Source: Paludibacteraceae bacterium (GTDB lineage: Bacteria > Bacteroidota > Bacteroidia > Bacteroidales > Paludibacteraceae). From it: a DNA stretch of 64,000 bases. The notes under the pieces are model-generated. The model was not told where the DNA came from, ran no database searches, and saw only the letters and a program-made list of their open reading frames with translations. Position numbers and translations under genes: made by a program. The DNA lies in assembly GCA_017630395.1 (NCBI GenBank), contig JAGBVI010000001.1, forward strand, positions 310,001 through 374,000. The letters run 5' to 3'. Below are positions 62,809-64,000 of this stretch, one piece after another. Position 1 is the stretch's first letter. The number at the start of each line of letters is the position of its first letter.

Positions 62809-63073
62809 GATTATAAATTTTTGACAAGTTCTTATAACGATTAGCAAATGCAAGTGATGCTTTGGAGATAGTCTGTGGCTTAGAAATTGTTGCTGAAACA
62901 CCAGGTAAACCAGAAGCAATAGAACCCAAAGACATAAAGATAGACTGAATGGTTTCAACAGCATTTTTACCTCTGTTGCGTATCTCCTCAATTTTCTTCC
63001 TACCCCATTTCTTTGATTTCTTTATGTGCTTCTGTTTCTTTTTAAATTTTTGTATGACCCTTTCTCTGTTCAT
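62801..63073 (-). CDS. Basic early protein (90 aa)
   Basis: Very Lys/Arg-rich N-terminus (IQKFKKKQKHIKKSKKWGRK) followed by a helical segment; probably binds nucleic acid. No family recognised. It ends in TGA overlapping the next start. No in-frame TAG. Confidence 0.7.
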   Translation of the reverse strand: MNRERVIQKFKKKQKHIKKSKKWGRKKIEEIRNRGKNAVETIQSIFMSLGSIASGLPGVSATISKPQTISKASLAFANRYKNLSKIYNHE

Positions 63074-63075
63074 AA

Positions 63076-63435
63076 TTATAAAACTTCTAAAAGATTATCT
63101 ACTTTCTGAATAACATGTCGCAGAGGTCTAATAATCCAATTCTTCGTGTCTGCCCAAGGACCTTCACAGCCAACAATAATACCATCATTCGTAATCTCTT
63201 CCACACTGACAATGTATGCAATACCCCAATCAGTAGTGCCATCGTATCTGCACTTCTTCAATGTAAAGAAAGAGGGCTGATAATCTGAAGGATAATTTAC
63301 TCTAAATTCACAACCATCCCGAAATTTGTATTCCCTACGATACATAGGCATTTCGGCATCTATTATCTCAAACTCACTGTATCCTTTTTCAATGAGTTTA
63401 TCAATGATTTCCTTCAACTGTTTTATATTAGTCAT
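63076..63435 (-). CDS. Early protein of unknown function (119 aa)
   Basis: Mixed alpha/beta, with a central aromatic region (YPSDYQPSFFTLKKC). The leader GAAAGGAACAAAGAAC before ATG 63435 is nearly the same as at 63855 and 56084. No family recognised; no in-frame TAG. Confidence 0.72.
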   Translation of the reverse strand: MTNIKQLKEIIDKLIEKGYSEFEIIDAEMPMYRREYKFRDGCEFRVNYPSDYQPSFFTLKKCRYDGTTDWGIAYIVSVEEITNDGIIVGCEGPWADTKNWIIRPLRHVIQKVDNLLEVL

Positions 63436-63473
63436 GTTCTTTGTTCCTTTCTTTTGTCAAAAACTTTTCACTA

Positions 63474-63665
63474 TTATTTTTGAATTTTAGTTGCAAAACC
63501 ACGAACCTTTCCGTAGTTCTCTGTTATGTATCGTCCGATAATTTCCATGAAAATACGACTATCATGGTACTTCATATTAGGAACTTCCACATACAGTGTT
63601 GTAGGGTGGTCATCCTTCTGCTCAACCCATTTGAGATTTGTCACCTTAACAGTTTTAGTTTCCAT
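63474..63665 (-). CDS. Small early protein (63 aa)
   Basis: ATG 63665 (METKTVKVTNLKWVEQ) lies five bases after the previous stop and is chosen over ATG 63692, which overlaps the upstream gene. Beta-rich, C-terminus basic. No family recognised. Confidence 0.68.
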   Translation of the reverse strand: METKTVKVTNLKWVEQKDDHPTTLYVEVPNMKYHDSRIFMEIIGRYITENYGKVRGFATKIQK

Positions 63666-63669
63666 AGTT

Positions 63670-63855
63670 TTATGCACAAAAGTCTGTTTCAATTATGAAA
63701 TCTATTTCCCTATGAAAGAGAGCATGAGTTTCCCTTACAAGTTCCGCAGCCGCATCCGCTCCATCGCTGCTCAGGGTGATGGCAATCACTTTCCAAGTAG
63801 CATGGTAAAGTTCGACAAACCAATTGAGAAGTTCTGTAATAATTGTCTTGTGCAT
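63670..63855 (-). CDS. Small early protein (61 aa)
   Basis: Helical, acidic C-terminal half (HREIDFIIETDFCA). Preceded by the Shine-Dalgarno leader GAAAGGAACAAAGAAC and the promoter at 63906-63934. No family recognised; no in-frame TAG. Confidence 0.68.
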   Translation of the reverse strand: MHKTIITELLNWFVELYHATWKVIAITLSSDGADAAAELVRETHALFHREIDFIIETDFCA

Positions 63856-63905
63856 GTTCTTTGTTCCTTTCTGTTTTTTGTTCTCTTGGGACTTTCCTCA
63901 CAGAC

Positions 63906-63934
63906 AGTATACTAAAATTCTAATGTTTTGTCAA
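63906..63934 (-). promoter_or_regulatory. Early promoter TTGACA-N17-TATACT
   Basis: Minus-strand TTGACA (plus 63929-63934), 17 bases, TATACT (plus 63906-63911). Confidence 0.85.
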
Positions 63935-63952
63935 GCTTTTTTCGCTTCTTTT

Positions 63953-64000
63953 TTATTTTTTATCGAGACCAAGGGCAACGCTCATGATAATGTACGATGT
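63953..64000 (-). CDS. C-terminal end of a leftward gene, cut by the window edge
   Basis: Fifteen codons ending SVALGLDKK then TAA at 63953 are open to the edge. Too short to identify. Confidence 0.4.
   Translation of the reverse strand, partial: TSYIIMSVALGLDKK

Larger units (their letters stand above)
1..64000. other. Recoded genome: TAG is sense, probably Gln (code 15)
   Basis: Across the window TAG falls inside conserved proteins (portal, gp6-like, gp55-like, DNA polymerase B) while the frame stays free of TAA and TGA on both sides. No gene called here ends in TAG; all end in TAA or TGA. TGA ends several (for example at 18805, 35312, 38921, 53831, 56137 and 62481), so TGA is still a stop. 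Gln is favoured because TAG alternates with CAA in a Gln-rich linker: the codons at 38378-38389 read TAG, CAA, CAA, TAG. No suppressor tRNA gene is visible in the window. Confidence 0.93.

Noticed and set aside
1-64000. TGA recoding (code 4) instead of or besides TAG
   Set aside because: TGA ends many genes at sensible places, often overlapping the next start, and no in-frame TGA was met while joining frames.
1-64000. Firm assignment to Lak-type or any named phage genus
   Set aside because: Code 15 and T4-like genes fit several lineages; no genus marker can be proven without database comparison.

Overview
This window is a piece of a large tailed-phage genome with a T4-like contractile (myovirus) plan. 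It carries recognisable relatives of the T4 portal (gp20), tail tube (gp19), sheath terminator (gp15), baseplate wedge proteins gp6, gp25 and gp53, clamp loader gp44, family B DNA polymerase gp43 and late sigma factor gp55. The DNA is AT-rich. The key to reading it is that TAG is not a stop. By hand count about 139 in-frame TAG codons interrupt otherwise continuous frames, and every gene ends in TAA or TGA. This is genetic code 15 (TAG read as Gln), as known from some gut phages, including Lak-type Prevotella phages. Host and exact lineage cannot be proven from the window. With the standard code the structural genes look like strings of short ORFs; here they are merged across TAG. || Layout: (1) 1-10935, leftward: gp25-like, gp6-like, then a giant gene of at least 2865 codons running off the left edge, with an N-terminal PKD-like domain and C-terminal BspA-type repeats. 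(2) 10968-11753, one rightward gene of unknown role. (3) 11794-21528, leftward: DUF1353 and DUF4376-like proteins and five adhesin-like genes, most built from BspA/DUF285-type leucine-rich repeats. (4) 21612-23039, clamp loader and a small partner. (5) 23408-24637, a TnpB (IS200/IS605 OrfB) insertion. (6) 24703-26395, small leftward early-type genes including a pyrimidine-dimer glycosylase. (7) 26482-26973, a possible small terminase. (8) 27070-35233, two divergent blocks encoding what looks like a central spike and tail-lysin set. (9) 35312-46711, leftward hub, tube-initiator, gp53-like and large membrane or coiled-coil virion proteins. (10) 46800-50532, rightward gp15-like, portal and tail tube. 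(11) 50660-53772, an acidic zinc-ribbon protein, the gp55-like late sigma factor and two unknowns. (12) 53831-64000, leftward early region with many small ORFans, a DUF262 protein, DNA polymerase B and an unknown 514-aa protein. || Three promoter-like signals recur. Early genes carry TTGACA-N17-TATAAT. DNA polymerase and some neighbours carry AGAACW-N4-TATAAT followed by exactly six bases and the ATG, which predicts leaderless mRNAs. Late genes carry a T4-late-like TAAATA element 5-12 bases before the start codon. About 136 of the 139 TAG codons lie in late or virion genes. The only three elsewhere are in DNA polymerase, the late sigma factor and the 514-aa protein, so full-length late sigma factor, and hence late transcription, may depend on TAG suppression. 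No tRNA, rRNA, CRISPR array or large terminase was seen.
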